DNA of 31,038 bases, from contig CALCJD010000064.1 of NCBI GenBank assembly GCA_937960895.1, positions 1 to 31,038 of the forward strand. Reading direction: 5' to 3'. Every line of letters begins with the position of its first letter. Positions within the stretch are counted from its first letter, which is position 1. This document shows positions 7,921 to 16,932 of the stretch, piece after piece. The notes beneath the pieces are model-generated. The model saw nothing but the letters and a program-made list of their open reading frames with translations. It was not told where the DNA came from and searched no databases. This stretch comes from an uncultured Spartobacteria bacterium (GTDB lineage Bacteria; Verrucomicrobiota; Verrucomicrobiia; Chthoniobacterales; Terrimicrobiaceae). The translations under genes and the position numbers were made by a program.

Positions 7921-9105
7921 TTACGCCGCCATCACCACCGGCCCCGGGGTCGGGGACAGGCGGCGGAGTTTTTCGATGACCTCGGGAATGACCGTGCAGG
8001 CGATGTCGATTTGCTCGCAGGTGTTGAACCGGCCGAAGGAGAAGCGCAGGCTGCTGCGGGCGCGGTCCGCGGAGCACCCCATGGCCGAAAGCACATGCGA
8101 GGGATGCACGGATCCGCTCGTGCAGGCCGAGCCGGCCGAGCAGCAGATGCCGCGTTCGTCGAGCAGCATGAGGGCGCCCTCGCTTTCGATGGATTCGAAG
8201 GCGAGATTGGTCGTGTTGGGCAGGCGGTTTTCGCGGTCGCCGTTCACATCCGTTCCCGGCACGGTGGCGAGGATGGTCTGTTCGAAGTGATCACGCAGCG
8301 CCCGGACGGTGGTGGCCTCCTCCCTGATGTGCCGGGCCGCCAGTTCAGCCGCCTTGCCGAGGCCCACGATGGAGGCGACGTTTTGCGTGCCGCCGCGGCG
8401 GCTGTTTTCCTGGCTGCCGCGCAACCACGGGGTGAACCGCATGCGGCGGTTCACATACAGCGCGCCCACGCCTTTCGGACAGTGGAGCTTGTGGCCCGAA
8501 AGGGAGACAAACTGGGCGCCGAGTTCCGCCACGTTGATGGGCAGCTTGCCGACGGCCTGGACGGCGTCGACATGCAGCGGAACCTTTTTCTCGTTGGTCA
8601 GGCGGGCGATCTCCTCGACGGGGAAAAGCACGCCGGTCTCGTTGTTGGCCCAGAGCAGGGTGACCAGCGCGGTGTCGGGACGGATGGCCTTTTCAAGACG
8701 GCCGAGGTCGAGGCGGCCGAGGTTGTCCACGGGCAGCCAGGTGATTTCATAACCGCGCCGGGCGAGGTGTTCGCAGAGTTTGATCGTGGCGCTGTGCTCG
8801 ACCGCGGTGGTGATGATGTGGGTCTTGTCGGGATCGAGCGAGGCGGCGGAAAGGATGGCGGAATTGATCGATTCGGAACCGCAGCTGGTGAAAACGACCT
8901 CCGCGGGCGTGGCGCCGATGAGCGCGGCAACCTGTTCGCGGGCGACGTCGAGCGCAGCGGCCGCACGCCTTCCCAGGGAATAGACGCTGGAAGGATTCCC
9001 GTATTCATCGCGCAGCCACGGCATCATGGCCTCGAAAACCGCGGGGTCCACCTGGGTGGTTGCGTTGTTGTCGAGGTAAATGAGTGGTTGTTCCTTCGGT
9101 TCCAT
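7921..9105 (-). CDS. Cysteine desulfurase (NifS/IscS type)
   Basis: A PLP-dependent class V aminotransferase-fold enzyme that takes sulfur from cysteine as a persulfide for Fe-S clusters and thio-modifications. The 394 residues open with IYLDNNATTQVDPAVFEAM, carry H104 in TAVEHSA, the PLP lysine K206 in SLSGHKLHCPKG, the GGTQN segment, and the catalytic C328 in SAGSACTSGSVHPSHVL, the long loop of group I (NifS/IscS) enzymes. The start is supported by a GGAGG ribosome site (plus-strand 9115-9119), nine bases before the ATG, one of the clearest in this window. No IscU, IscR or Suf genes are visible nearby, so it could serve general Fe-S assembly or a tRNA-thiolation enzyme such as MnmA; which one cannot be decided here. 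Confidence 0.95.
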   Translation of the reverse strand: MEPKEQPLIYLDNNATTQVDPAVFEAMMPWLRDEYGNPSSVYSLGRRAAAALDVAREQVAALIGATPAEVVFTSCGSESINSAILSAASLDPDKTHIITTAVEHSATIKLCEHLARRGYEITWLPVDNLGRLDLGRLEKAIRPDTALVTLLWANNETGVLFPVEEIARLTNEKKVPLHVDAVQAVGKLPINVAELGAQFVSLSGHKLHCPKGVGALYVNRRMRFTPWLRGSQENSRRGGTQNVASIVGLGKAAELAARHIREEATTVRALRDHFEQTILATVPGTDVNGDRENRLPNTTNLAFESIESEGALMLLDERGICCSAGSACTSGSVHPSHVLSAMGCSADRARSSLRFSFGRFNTCEQIDIACTVIPEVIEKLRRLSPTPGPVVMAA

Positions 9106-9196
9106 TGAAGCAATCCTCCATATTATGCAGAGCGGCCGGTTATGGCAATAGGCAGAGTCGGGGGCCGGAAATCCGCGTCGGGACCGTCCTGCCGTC

Positions 9197-9772
9197 TCAA
9201 CCCCGCGCCCGCCGGATCAACACCAGGTTTCGGACGTAAATGACCCACCCGGTGGCCTGTCCGAGAATGCCGACGATGTCCCGACGCCAGATGAAATAAA
9301 CCAGCAGCATCGTGGCGCCGGTCAGGCTCATCCACCAAAAGGAGACCGGTATCACCGAGCGGCGTTCCTTTTCGCTGGTCAGCCATTGCACCAGCATGCG
9401 GCCGGTGAAGAGAAGCTGACCCCCGAGCCCCAGCGCCACCCAGGCGAGGCCGGCCGGACTGGTGATATTAAAGATAGTGGAGATCCAGCCGCGGCTCCGG
9501 CGCTGATCGTAATAAAACTTCGCAAATTCCTCCGGGCTCAGCATGCGGTCCTTACCGGCGCCCAGGCGCTGAATGATGAAGACCTCGCTTCCGTCCCGCA
9601 GGCGCGCCAGCTTCACGTTGTCCTTCGCCCCGGCCAGCTCCAGTTTGAACCGGACGGGGGTGCCCTCGATGAGGGAGGGGTCGACCGGGCGGCCCAGTTC
9701 CTCAAGCGGAGGGGCGGCCCGCAGGCCGGAGGTCAGGCAAAACAGCAATAAAATCAGGCAGCCCCAGCGCAT
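9197..9772 (-). CDS. LAB_N-domain membrane protein with a secreted N-terminal region
   Basis: With the ATG at 9770-9772 the protein is 191 residues and begins with a signal peptide (MRWGCLILLLFCLTSGLRAA). An alternative ATG at 9811 adds 13 residues and overlaps the upstream gene. After about 85 residues of probably periplasmic sequence comes the lipid-A-disaccharide-synthase N-terminal-like domain (LAB_N): LAWVALGLGGQLLFTGRMLVQW, SVIPVSFWWMSLTGA and WRRDIVGILGQATGWVIYVRN, with about three membrane segments. The domain is found alone in many small membrane proteins near lipid or glycolipid genes; its function is not settled. It starts 11 bases after the DUF983 gene stop, so both are probably one transcript. 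Confidence 0.85.
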   Translation of the reverse strand: MRWGCLILLLFCLTSGLRAAPPLEELGRPVDPSLIEGTPVRFKLELAGAKDNVKLARLRDGSEVFIIQRLGAGKDRMLSPEEFAKFYYDQRRSRGWISTIFNITSPAGLAWVALGLGGQLLFTGRMLVQWLTSEKERRSVIPVSFWWMSLTGATMLLVYFIWRRDIVGILGQATGWVIYVRNLVLIRRARG

Positions 9773-9783
9773 TTGGCCGGGCG

Positions 9784-10305
9784 TTATCGCACCGGTCCGA
9801 GGGGTTCGCAAGGCTTGACCGGCCGGCGGCCGGGATTTCCGCCGTCCGGCGGCGCCGGGGAAAGCGGCTTGTTGCCCCCCTCGTCCCCGCCGTCCTTCTC
9901 GTGGGGATCAAAAAAGAGGTCGGCCGCCAGGAAGAAGGATTTCGAGTGCCGGGCGAAAATCAGGTTGAACAGCAGGGTGGGGAGGATCACCGCCAGGATC
10001 AATGTTTCCACCGGCAGGTCGTAAAACCATTCGAGCACCCCGTAAAGCAGCAGGCCGACCAGTCCCCCGAAACCGTAGTTGAGTGCCCAGATGGACATCA
10101 AAAAATACCCCGCTTCGCGCTCGTAGGGATACCCGCAGCGCGGACAACCGTCGAGCGGCGTGAACCAGTCCCGGAGACTGCGCACCCGATACCAGCGCAC
10201 AAACATCGGCGAGATCCCGCAGGAGGGGCAGCGGAGACGCAGCGCGCGGACAAAATGCCGCCAGGCGCTCGAGAGGGTGCGGGGTTTGTTCACTGTTTTC
10301 AGCAT
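9784..10305 (-). CDS. DUF983 membrane protein
   Basis: The 173 residues contain two CxxC pairs, RCPSCG near residue 26 and GCPRCGYPYEREAGYF near residue 53, followed by two hydrophobic segments (ALNYGFGGLVGLLLYGVLEW and ETLILAVILPTLLFNLIFA). This is the DUF983 pattern, a zinc-ribbon-like motif in front of two membrane helices. The C-terminal 40 residues are polar, rich in proline and glycine, and look disordered. The molecular role of DUF983 proteins is unknown. The gene is divergent from tig, and the 95-bp gap between them (10306-10400) must hold both promoters, although no clear promoter box is visible. Confidence 0.85.
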   Translation of the reverse strand: MLKTVNKPRTLSSAWRHFVRALRLRCPSCGISPMFVRWYRVRSLRDWFTPLDGCPRCGYPYEREAGYFLMSIWALNYGFGGLVGLLLYGVLEWFYDLPVETLILAVILPTLLFNLIFARHSKSFFLAADLFFDPHEKDGGDEGGNKPLSPAPPDGGNPGRRPVKPCEPLGPVR

Positions 10306-10400
10306 ACCCGGGTGCGGGGCGGACTCAAGGAACGGATTTCCTTTCGTTCGGTTCGCTATTGTCTCCCCGCCGGGGCTGTGCTTACTTCGACCGTTTACAC

Positions 10401-11717
10401 ATGAACGTTCTCGTAGAATCCCAACCCAACTGCCTGGTGACCCTGCAGGTCGAGCTGCCTGCGGATCAAGTCTCCAAGGAATGGCAGTCCGTTGCCCGTC
10501 AATTCCAGCGTCAGGTTCGCATCCCGGGATACCGCCCCGGCAAGGCCCCGCAGTCCCTCGTCGACACCCGCTTCGCCAAGGACATCAAGGAGGAGGTCAC
10601 CAACCGCCTTCTTCGCGAAAGCCTCAATGAAGCGATCAAGGAAAAGAACCTCCGCGTCATTTCCGTCTCCGACGTGCAGAATGTCGAAATCGCAGAGGAC
10701 AAGACGATGCGCTACAAGGCGACGGTCGTCACCGCCCCGGAATTCGAACTGCCCGACTATTCGAACATCCCCGTCGAACTGAAAAAGGAGGAGGTCACCG
10801 ACGAACACGTCCAGCGCTGGATCGACCAGCTCCGCGAACCGCATGCCACCTACACCCCGGTGGAGGACCGGCCGGTGGCCATGGGCGATTACGCCGTCGT
10901 GACCTACCAGGCGACCTTCGAAGGCAAACCGCTCGGCGAGGCCATCCCCTCCGCGCCCGTGCAGCTCCAGAGCCGCCGCAACGGCTGGGTACTCATGTCC
11001 GAGGAGTCCCTCGCGCCCGGCTTTGCCAAGGGCGTCGAAGGCATGAAGGTCGGCGAGGAGCGGACCTTTTCCATCGAGTTTCCCGCGGATTTCCCGCTGA
11101 CCGATCTGGCCGGCAAGAAGGTGGACTACACCGTCACCCTCCACGCCATCAACACCAAGCACCTGCCCGATTTTGATGACGCCCTCGCGGAAAAGATCGA
11201 GGCCGGCAGCACCGCCGGACAGCTGCGGACCAAGGTGCGCGAGCGTCTCGAAGCGATCGCCGCCCAGCAGTTCGAATCCGCCAAGCGACAGGCCGCCATC
11301 AACCACCTCCTGGGTCAGGTGACCTGCGAGCTGCCCGCCAATGTGGTCGAACGGGAAATGACCGGCATCCTCCGCGAGATCGTGCACGAAAATCAGGTGC
11401 GCGGGGTCAGCGACGAGGAGATCCGCAAGCACCAGGACGAACTCATCGGCGCCGCGCAGAACAGCGCCCGTGAACGTGTCCGCGCCAACTTCCTGCTCCT
11501 GCGCATCGCGGAGAAGGAGAAGCTCGAGGTGACGGAGCAGGACATCGCCCAGCGGGTCTTCGAAATGTCCGCCCGCTACGAGATCCCCGTCAAGAAGCTG
11601 GTCAAGGATCTTCAGCGCCGCAACGGCTTCGGTCCGCTGCGCGAACAGATTCTCATGGGCAAGGCGCTTGATTTGCTCGCGTCGAATGTTACGGTGCGCG
11701 AACCCTCAGCATCCTGA
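10401..11717 (+). CDS. tig: Trigger factor, ribosome-associated chaperone
   Basis: The ATG at 10401 gives 438 residues, the normal length for trigger factor; the open frame begins earlier but that extension does not match. The N-terminal domain holds the ribosome-docking signature (PGYRPGKAP around residues 36-44). A middle FKBP-type prolyl isomerase domain starts near GDYAVVTYQATFEGKPLGE, and the C-terminal chaperone arms follow, with helices around EREMTGILREIVHENQ and MSARYEIPVKKLVKDL. It binds nascent chains at the ribosome exit and assists early folding. The order tig-clpP-clpX is widely conserved and supports the call; only four bases separate it from clpP. Confidence 0.97.
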   Translation: MNVLVESQPNCLVTLQVELPADQVSKEWQSVARQFQRQVRIPGYRPGKAPQSLVDTRFAKDIKEEVTNRLLRESLNEAIKEKNLRVISVSDVQNVEIAEDKTMRYKATVVTAPEFELPDYSNIPVELKKEEVTDEHVQRWIDQLREPHATYTPVEDRPVAMGDYAVVTYQATFEGKPLGEAIPSAPVQLQSRRNGWVLMSEESLAPGFAKGVEGMKVGEERTFSIEFPADFPLTDLAGKKVDYTVTLHAINTKHLPDFDDALAEKIEAGSTAGQLRTKVRERLEAIAAQQFESAKRQAAINHLLGQVTCELPANVVEREMTGILREIVHENQVRGVSDEEIRKHQDELIGAAQNSARERVRANFLLLRIAEKEKLEVTEQDIAQRVFEMSARYEIPVKKLVKDLQRRNGFGPLREQILMGKALDLLASNVTVREPSAS

Positions 11718-11721
11718 TTCT

Positions 11722-12363
11722 ATGTCCAACGTACGATCCGACTACATTCCCATGCCGTATGTCATTGAGCAGACGGGACGGGAAACACGCAGTTACGACA
11801 TCTATTCGCGACTCCTCGTCGACCGGATCATTTTCATCGGCACGCCGATCAATGACACCGTCGCCAACGTGGTGGTCGCCCAGCTGTTGTTCCTGCAGAT
11901 GCAGGACCCCAAGAAGGACATCAACCTGTACCTCAACACGCCCGGCGGTTCCGTGACCGCCGGCCTGGCGATCTACGACACGATGCAGTTCGTCACCTGT
12001 GACGTGAACACCTACTGCATGGGCATCGCCGCCAGCATGGGGGCCGTGCTCCTTTGCGCGGGCACGAAGGGCAAGCGCTACGCACTGCCCAACTCGGACA
12101 TCATGATCCACCAGGTTTCCGGCGGCGCCCAGGGTCAGGCCAGCGACGTCGAGCGTCAGGTCGAGTTCATGTTCAAGCTCAAGAAGCGCCTGAACCGCAT
12201 CCTTTCGCATCACACCGGCAAATCGATCGAGCAGGTCGAAAAGGACGCCGACCGCGATTATTACATGACCGCGGAAGAGGCGAAGGAATACGGCCTCGTC
12301 GACGAGGTGGTGAAATCCCGCAAGGAAATCAAAGAACTTTCCTCGGAAAAGCCGGCCGAGTAG
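11722..12363 (+). CDS. clpP: ATP-dependent Clp protease proteolytic subunit
   Basis: The ATG at 11722 gives 213 residues beginning MSNVRSDYIPMPYVIEQTGR, the usual ClpP opening. The serine-protease triad is in place: S105 in GIAASMGAVLL, H130 in DIMIHQVSGGAQGQ and D179 in DADRDYYMTAEEAKEYGLVD. It forms the two-ring peptidase chamber that degrades proteins unfolded by ClpX. It sits between tig and clpX, with ten bases between its stop and the clpX start, so co-transcription is very likely. Its TAG stop is useful evidence that TAG is read as termination in this organism. Confidence 0.98.
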   Translation: MSNVRSDYIPMPYVIEQTGRETRSYDIYSRLLVDRIIFIGTPINDTVANVVVAQLLFLQMQDPKKDINLYLNTPGGSVTAGLAIYDTMQFVTCDVNTYCMGIAASMGAVLLCAGTKGKRYALPNSDIMIHQVSGGAQGQASDVERQVEFMFKLKKRLNRILSHHTGKSIEQVEKDADRDYYMTAEEAKEYGLVDEVVKSRKEIKELSSEKPAE

Positions 12364-12373
12364 AATTCCCCAA

Positions 12374-13651
12374 ATGGCCCGGGCCAGCAACCTCACGATG
12401 TGTTCCTTCTGTGGCAAAAGCCACGCGGAGGTGCGCAAACTCATTGCCGGTCCGGGTGTCTACATCTGCGACAGCTGCATCACCGTCTGCAAGGGCATCC
12501 TGGACAAGGAGCTCAATGACGAAGCCCGCAAGCAGAAGACGGACATCCGTGTGCCCAAGCCCGCGGAGATCATGCGGGAACTCGACCAGCACGTCGTCGG
12601 ACAGGTCCAGGCCAAGAAGATCCTCTCGGTCGCCGTCCACAACCACTACAAGCGCATCCTGCAGGACAGCGCCCCCTCGGACGGCACCGTGCAGCACCTC
12701 GGCCCCCTGGCCGACGTGGAGATCGAGAAGAGCAACGTCCTGCTCATCGGTCCCACCGGGTCCGGCAAGACGCTGCTGGCCCGTACGCTGGCCCGCATTC
12801 TCGACGTGCCGTTCTGCATCGCCGACGCCACCACCATCACCGAGGCCGGTTACGTCGGCGAGGACGTCGAAAACATCGTGCTCCGCCTTTTGCAGGCCGC
12901 CGATTACGATGTCCGGCGCACCGAGATGGGCATCGTTTACATCGACGAGATCGACAAGATCGGGCGCAAGACGGAGAACGTCAGCATCACCCGCGACGTC
13001 TCGGGCGAGGGGGTGCAGCAGGCGCTGCTGAAGATTCTCGAGGGCACGGTGTGCAACGTGCCGCCGCAGGGCGGCCGCAAGCACCCGCACCAGGAATACA
13101 TCCAGGTCAACACGGAGCGGATTCTTTTCATCTGCGGAGGGGCCTTTGTGGGCCTCGACAAGATCATCCAGCGCCGACTGGGCGGACGCGCCATGGGATT
13201 CCATGCGCGGGACCCGCGGGATCCCGACACCGTCGCCCGCGAGACCGTCAAGGCGGTCGAACCCGAGGACCTGCTGGCTTTCGGATTGATTCCCGAGTTC
13301 ATCGGGCGTCTCCCCGTCGTGAGCACCCTCGACGCGCTCACCGAGGACGAGTTGATGACCATCCTCACCGAACCCAGGAACGCCATGGTCAAACAGTATC
13401 AAAAGCTGCTGGCCATCGACGGCGTCGGCCTCACCTTCACCAAGGACGCCCTGCGCGCCCTGGCGGCCGAGGCGGTGAGGAAGGGAACGGGCGCCCGCGC
13501 GCTGCGCGCCCTGCTGGAGCGCATCATGCTGGACGTCATGTACGAATCCCCGGGACGCGAGGACATCGCCGAGATCACCATCAATCGCGCCGTGGTTGAA
13601 GGCAAGCGGGCTCCCCTCATTCGCAAGCGGCAGGACAAGGACGCCGCCTGA
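12374..13651 (+). CDS. clpX: ATP-dependent Clp protease ATP-binding subunit ClpX
   Basis: This 425-residue AAA+ unfoldase has all expected parts. The N-terminal zinc-binding domain has cysteines 10, 13, 32 and 35. Walker A is GPTGSGKT at 126-133, the pore loop GYVGEDVEN is at 159-167, and Walker B is VYIDEID at 188-194. The arginine-containing GARALRALLERIM segment lies near the C-terminus. The loop that docks ClpX onto ClpP, usually IGF, reads MGF at 274-276. It recognises tagged or specific substrates, unfolds them with ATP and feeds ClpP. It ends 18 bases before the glycosyltransferase gene, with no visible terminator between them. Confidence 0.98.
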   Translation: MARASNLTMCSFCGKSHAEVRKLIAGPGVYICDSCITVCKGILDKELNDEARKQKTDIRVPKPAEIMRELDQHVVGQVQAKKILSVAVHNHYKRILQDSAPSDGTVQHLGPLADVEIEKSNVLLIGPTGSGKTLLARTLARILDVPFCIADATTITEAGYVGEDVENIVLRLLQAADYDVRRTEMGIVYIDEIDKIGRKTENVSITRDVSGEGVQQALLKILEGTVCNVPPQGGRKHPHQEYIQVNTERILFICGGAFVGLDKIIQRRLGGRAMGFHARDPRDPDTVARETVKAVEPEDLLAFGLIPEFIGRLPVVSTLDALTEDELMTILTEPRNAMVKQYQKLLAIDGVGLTFTKDALRALAAEAVRKGTGARALRALLERIMLDVMYESPGREDIAEITINRAVVEGKRAPLIRKRQDKDAA

Positions 13652-13669
13652 CACGTCGTTTCCGGGACC

Positions 13670-14917
13670 ATGTCGGAGAGCGGTCGAGCCCCTTTTCAAT
13701 TTGCGTATCTTTTTGAACGTTTTCCCACGTTCACCCAGACCTTTTGCATCCGGGAGGTCGGGGCCATGCGCCGGCTCGGGCTCGAGTTTCCGGTGTATTC
13801 CATTCGCACACCCTCCAACGAACCGGAGCAGGATTGTTTTGACGGAAGCTGTCCGGTCACCTTCCTGCCGACAAAGTTTGACGACATCCTGGCTTCCGAC
13901 GCCGGTTTCCGGCGGGCCGCCCGCAAGGCGCTCGATGCGCTCCGCCGTCTTTGGGGTGGCGAGCAGGAAAAAAAGCGCATCTATGAGGCGCTCTGGCTCG
14001 GCCCCCGCCTGCGCGAAGCCGGAGTCCGGCACGTGCACGTGCATTTCGCCGGCACGGCGGCCCGCACCGCATTCTGGCTGAACAAACTTTTCGGCGTCCG
14101 GTTCAGCGTGACCGCCCACGCCAACGACATCTTCTGCGACGAACCGCCGGAGCGGCTGGCCCAGATCTTCGAGGCGGCTTCGGTGGTGGTGACGGTGAGC
14201 GAGTACAGTGTGGACTATCTGCGGAGGCAGTTCCCGTCCCTCGCGGGCAAATTCTTCCGCGTGTACAACGGGATCCTCATGGACCGGTTCACGGTCAGTT
14301 CCTTCCCCGCCGGACGTCCGCTCATTGTCAGCGTCGGCCGCTACATCGAGAAAAAGGGATTTTCCACCTTGATCGACGCCTGCGCGCTTCTGAGGGAACG
14401 CGATTGGGAATGCCAGATCATCGGGCAGGGCCCGCTCGAGAACGACCTCAGGGAACAGGTCGGCCGTCTGGGACTGGAGGGCCGCGTGATCATTGCGGGT
14501 CCAAAGTCCGAGGGCGAAATTCGCGAGATCCTCGCGCGGGCGCATGTGTTTGCCCTGCCATGCCTGACCGCATCGGATGGCGGGCGGGACAATTTGCCGA
14601 CGGTCATCATGGAGGCCATGGCCGCGGGACTGCCGTCGGTGTCCACCCCCGTGGCCGCGGTTCCCGAGATGGTGGTGGATGGGGAAACCGGATTCCTCGT
14701 GCCCGAGAAGGATGCGTCCGCCCTGGCGGATCGCCTGGCCCGGCTGATCGACGATCCGTCCCTCGCCCAATCGCTGGGGGCGGCCGGCCGGCGGCGCTGC
14801 CGGGAGCTTTTTGACATCCACCGCACCTCCTCTTCACTTTGCCGGATTCTGAAAGATCATGACGCCATTGCCGACCCTGCCGGAAGACTGTCCGTCCTCC
14901 AGCCAACCGCCGCCTGA
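13670..14917 (+). CDS. Glycosyltransferase family 4
   Basis: A GT-B fold enzyme of 415 residues that should transfer a sugar from a nucleotide donor in the cytoplasm. The N-terminal half has the acceptor-side pattern FERFPTFTQTFCIREV and HVHFAGTAARTAF. The C-terminal half has the donor-binding features RPLIVSVGRYIEKKGFSTLI, DGGRDNLPTVIMEAMAAGLP (the E-x7-E type region) and a typical final helix around SLAQSLGAAGRRRC. The related enzymes are colanic-acid or exopolysaccharide glycosyltransferases; the exact sugar is not predictable. It overlaps the start of trmB by 59 bp, and no other surface-polysaccharide genes are nearby. Confidence 0.93.
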   Translation: MSESGRAPFQFAYLFERFPTFTQTFCIREVGAMRRLGLEFPVYSIRTPSNEPEQDCFDGSCPVTFLPTKFDDILASDAGFRRAARKALDALRRLWGGEQEKKRIYEALWLGPRLREAGVRHVHVHFAGTAARTAFWLNKLFGVRFSVTAHANDIFCDEPPERLAQIFEAASVVVTVSEYSVDYLRRQFPSLAGKFFRVYNGILMDRFTVSSFPAGRPLIVSVGRYIEKKGFSTLIDACALLRERDWECQIIGQGPLENDLREQVGRLGLEGRVIIAGPKSEGEIREILARAHVFALPCLTASDGGRDNLPTVIMEAMAAGLPSVSTPVAAVPEMVVDGETGFLVPEKDASALADRLARLIDDPSLAQSLGAAGRRRCRELFDIHRTSSSLCRILKDHDAIADPAGRLSVLQPTAA

Positions 14918-15464
14918 GGTTCTGCCGGCGGGCTGGGCCGGCCCCGGGGCGCGGCCCCTCGAGATCGACGTCGGGTGTCACAAGGGACGCTTCCTGGTGG
15001 AAATGGCCCGATTGTACCCCGAACGGAACTTTCTCGGCATCGAACGTCAGCGCGAACGGGTGGAGAAGACGCGAAAGAAAATCGAGACCCTCGGATTGAC
15101 CAATGCCGGGGTGGTGTGCGCGGAGGGTTTGGAAACCCTCAAGGGACTTCCGGGTTCCTGCGCGGATCACATTCACGTGTTGTTTCCCGATCCCTGGCCG
15201 AAACGGCGTCACCACAACCGCCGGCTGGTCCAGGCGGCCTTCCTGGATGCGGCTCACCGCATTCTCAAACCGGGCGGGTTGCTGCGGCTGGTCACCGATG
15301 ACGGGGATTATGCCCGCGCCATGAAGGCGGTGGTGGGCGGGGACACCCGGTTTGCACCCGAGGAGGCGGACGACCGGGAGTATCCGCTCACGGAATTTCA
15401 GAAGAAATTCCTCGCCGAAGGACGGGTTTTTCATGCCCTGAGGCTTCGGAGGTTGCTGTCATGA
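14859..15464 (+). CDS. trmB: tRNA (guanine-N7-)-methyltransferase
   Basis: The 201 residues carry the SAM-binding motif EIDVGCHKGRFL and the TrmB signature HVLFPDPWPKRRHHNRRL, followed by LKPGGLLRLVTDDGDYA. The enzyme methylates N7 of G46 in the variable loop of tRNA. The chosen start overlaps the glycosyltransferase gene by 59 bp; the first 25 residues are proline-rich and not conserved-looking, so a later start is possible, but no ATG occurs between it and the motif. Its stop overlaps the next gene by 4 bp. Confidence 0.93.
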   Translation: MTPLPTLPEDCPSSSQPPPEVLPAGWAGPGARPLEIDVGCHKGRFLVEMARLYPERNFLGIERQRERVEKTRKKIETLGLTNAGVVCAEGLETLKGLPGSCADHIHVLFPDPWPKRRHHNRRLVQAAFLDAAHRILKPGGLLRLVTDDGDYARAMKAVVGGDTRFAPEEADDREYPLTEFQKKFLAEGRVFHALRLRRLLS

Positions 15465-15907
15465 CCCCTCCCGAAATCGAGCAGTTTTTTCATGACAACA
15501 TACCCCTCACGCGTGCGATGGGGCTGCGGGTGGATTTGTGGCGGGAGGGGCGCCTCGTGCTCTCCGCCCCGCTGGAACCCAACCACAACCATCTGGGCAC
15601 GGCCTTTGGCGGCAGTCTCAACGCGCTGGCCATGATGGCCGGCTACGGTCTCATCTGGCTGAAGCTTGCGGAGGCCGCCGCGCATGTCGTCATTCGCCGG
15701 GGCCAAGCCAGTTTTCTCAAACCGGTGCGCGGCGGGCTGCGGGCCGTCTGTGTTTCCCCGCCGGAGGAGGAACTGGAGGATTTTCGCGCGCGCTTCCGGG
15801 CGCGCGGCAAGGCCAGGATCACCCTGCGGACCACGGTGGAAGGCGAGGGCGGACCCGCCCTGGAGTTCGAAGGCGAATATGTGGCCATCCGGGAAAAGAC
15901 GCATTGA
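15461..15907 (+). CDS. YiiD_C-type thioesterase-like hot-dog protein
   Basis: The 148 residues resemble the putative thioesterase domain (YiiD_C) found at the C-terminus of E. coli YiiD. It begins FFHDNIPLTRAMGLRVDLW, then has LSAPLEPNHNHLGTAFGGSLNALAMMAGYGLIWL, the helix-and-strand core of a hot-dog fold with the NHNHLGTAFGGS active-site-like region. Such proteins hydrolyse acyl-CoA or related thioesters; the substrate is unknown. Its ATG overlaps the trmB stop and its TGA overlaps the next ATG by one base, so it belongs to the same operon. Confidence 0.85.
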   Translation: MTPPEIEQFFHDNIPLTRAMGLRVDLWREGRLVLSAPLEPNHNHLGTAFGGSLNALAMMAGYGLIWLKLAEAAAHVVIRRGQASFLKPVRGGLRAVCVSPPEEELEDFRARFRARGKARITLRTTVEGEGGPALEFEGEYVAIREKTH

Positions 15908-16932
15908 TGGAAGGGACCGGCGCATTTGACCGGCTGCTGGTCCAGGACGGTCCGATCCTGGCGCTGGCGCCGATGCAGGACATCACCGACCTGCCGTTCT
16001 GGCGTTTGATGGCGCAATACGGCGGTGCCGACGTTTATTACACGGAGTATTTCCGCGTCTACGCGGAGTCCCGCCTCGACAAATACATCCTGGAATCCAT
16101 CACACGGAATCCGACGGGGCGTCCGGTGATCGCCCAGATGATCGGCAACGACATTCCGGCGCTGGTGCGCACCGCCGGCGAGTTGGCCCGCCATCCGGTG
16201 GCGGCCATCGATCTCAATCTGGGCTGCCCCGCGCCGGTGGTCTATCGGAAATGCGCGGGTGGGGGACTGCTGCGGGATCTGCCGCGGGTTGATGCCATCC
16301 TGGGCGCCCTGCGTGAGGCGATTCCCGGGAAATTCACGGTGAAGACCCGCCTCGGGTTTGACACCGTGGAAACCTTCGACGCGCTCCTGCCCCTCATCCG
16401 GCGGCACCGCATCGACCTGCTCACCGTGCATGGCCGCACCGTCAAACAAATGTACCGCAACGGGGTCCGCCATGATCTCATTGCCCGCGCCGTCGAGGAG
16501 GCCGGATGTCCCGTCCTCGCCAATGGCAATGTCTCCTCCGCCCCGGTGGGAATGCGGATTCTTCAACAGACCGGGGCCCGCGGACTGATGATCGGCCGCG
16601 GAGCGGTGCGCAATCCGTGGATCTTCTCCCAGATCCGTCAGCTTCGCGAAACCGGAACATTCGTGCAGCCGACCGGTCGTGAGGTGCTGGATTACGTCCA
16701 CCGGCTTTACGACGCGGTGTGCAGTCCGGGCGTCACCGAACTTCAGCAGGTGCAGAAAATGAAAAAATACGCGAACTTCCTCGGCATGGGAATCGATGAG
16801 ACCGGGCGGTTTCTGCATGACATCCGCCGGGCCACCCGACGCGAGGAATTCTTCGCCATCTGCGCCCGGGCGCTGGACCACGACGACCCGATGCCATTGG
16901 AGGAATTCGCCTCCGGCGAAGGGGAAAATTGA
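15907..16932 (+). CDS. tRNA-dihydrouridine synthase
   Basis: With the ATG at 15907 (sharing the A of the preceding TGA) the protein is 341 residues. It is an FMN-dependent TIM barrel with LALAPMQDITDLPFWRLM at the N-terminus, DLNLGCPAPVVYRKCAGGGLLRD holding the catalytic C116, KTRLGFDTVETF, LTVHGRTVKQMYRNGVRHDLI and ANGNVSS, ending in GLMIGRGAVRNPWIF and a helical domain. It reduces specific uridines in tRNA to dihydrouridine with NADPH. Which Dus subfamily (A, B or C) it belongs to cannot be settled by eye. It is the last gene of the run that begins at tig and is followed by a hairpin at 16937-16963. Confidence 0.94.
   Translation: MEGTGAFDRLLVQDGPILALAPMQDITDLPFWRLMAQYGGADVYYTEYFRVYAESRLDKYILESITRNPTGRPVIAQMIGNDIPALVRTAGELARHPVAAIDLNLGCPAPVVYRKCAGGGLLRDLPRVDAILGALREAIPGKFTVKTRLGFDTVETFDALLPLIRRHRIDLLTVHGRTVKQMYRNGVRHDLIARAVEEAGCPVLANGNVSSAPVGMRILQQTGARGLMIGRGAVRNPWIFSQIRQLRETGTFVQPTGREVLDYVHRLYDAVCSPGVTELQQVQKMKKYANFLGMGIDETGRFLHDIRRATRREEFFAICARALDHDDPMPLEEFASGEGEN

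Noticed and set aside
12329..14821. Minus-strand open frame of 830 codons across clpX and the glycosyltransferase
   Set aside because: Lies opposite two unmistakable genes; composition rich in H, D, G and A is the usual reverse-complement shadow of high-GC coding DNA.
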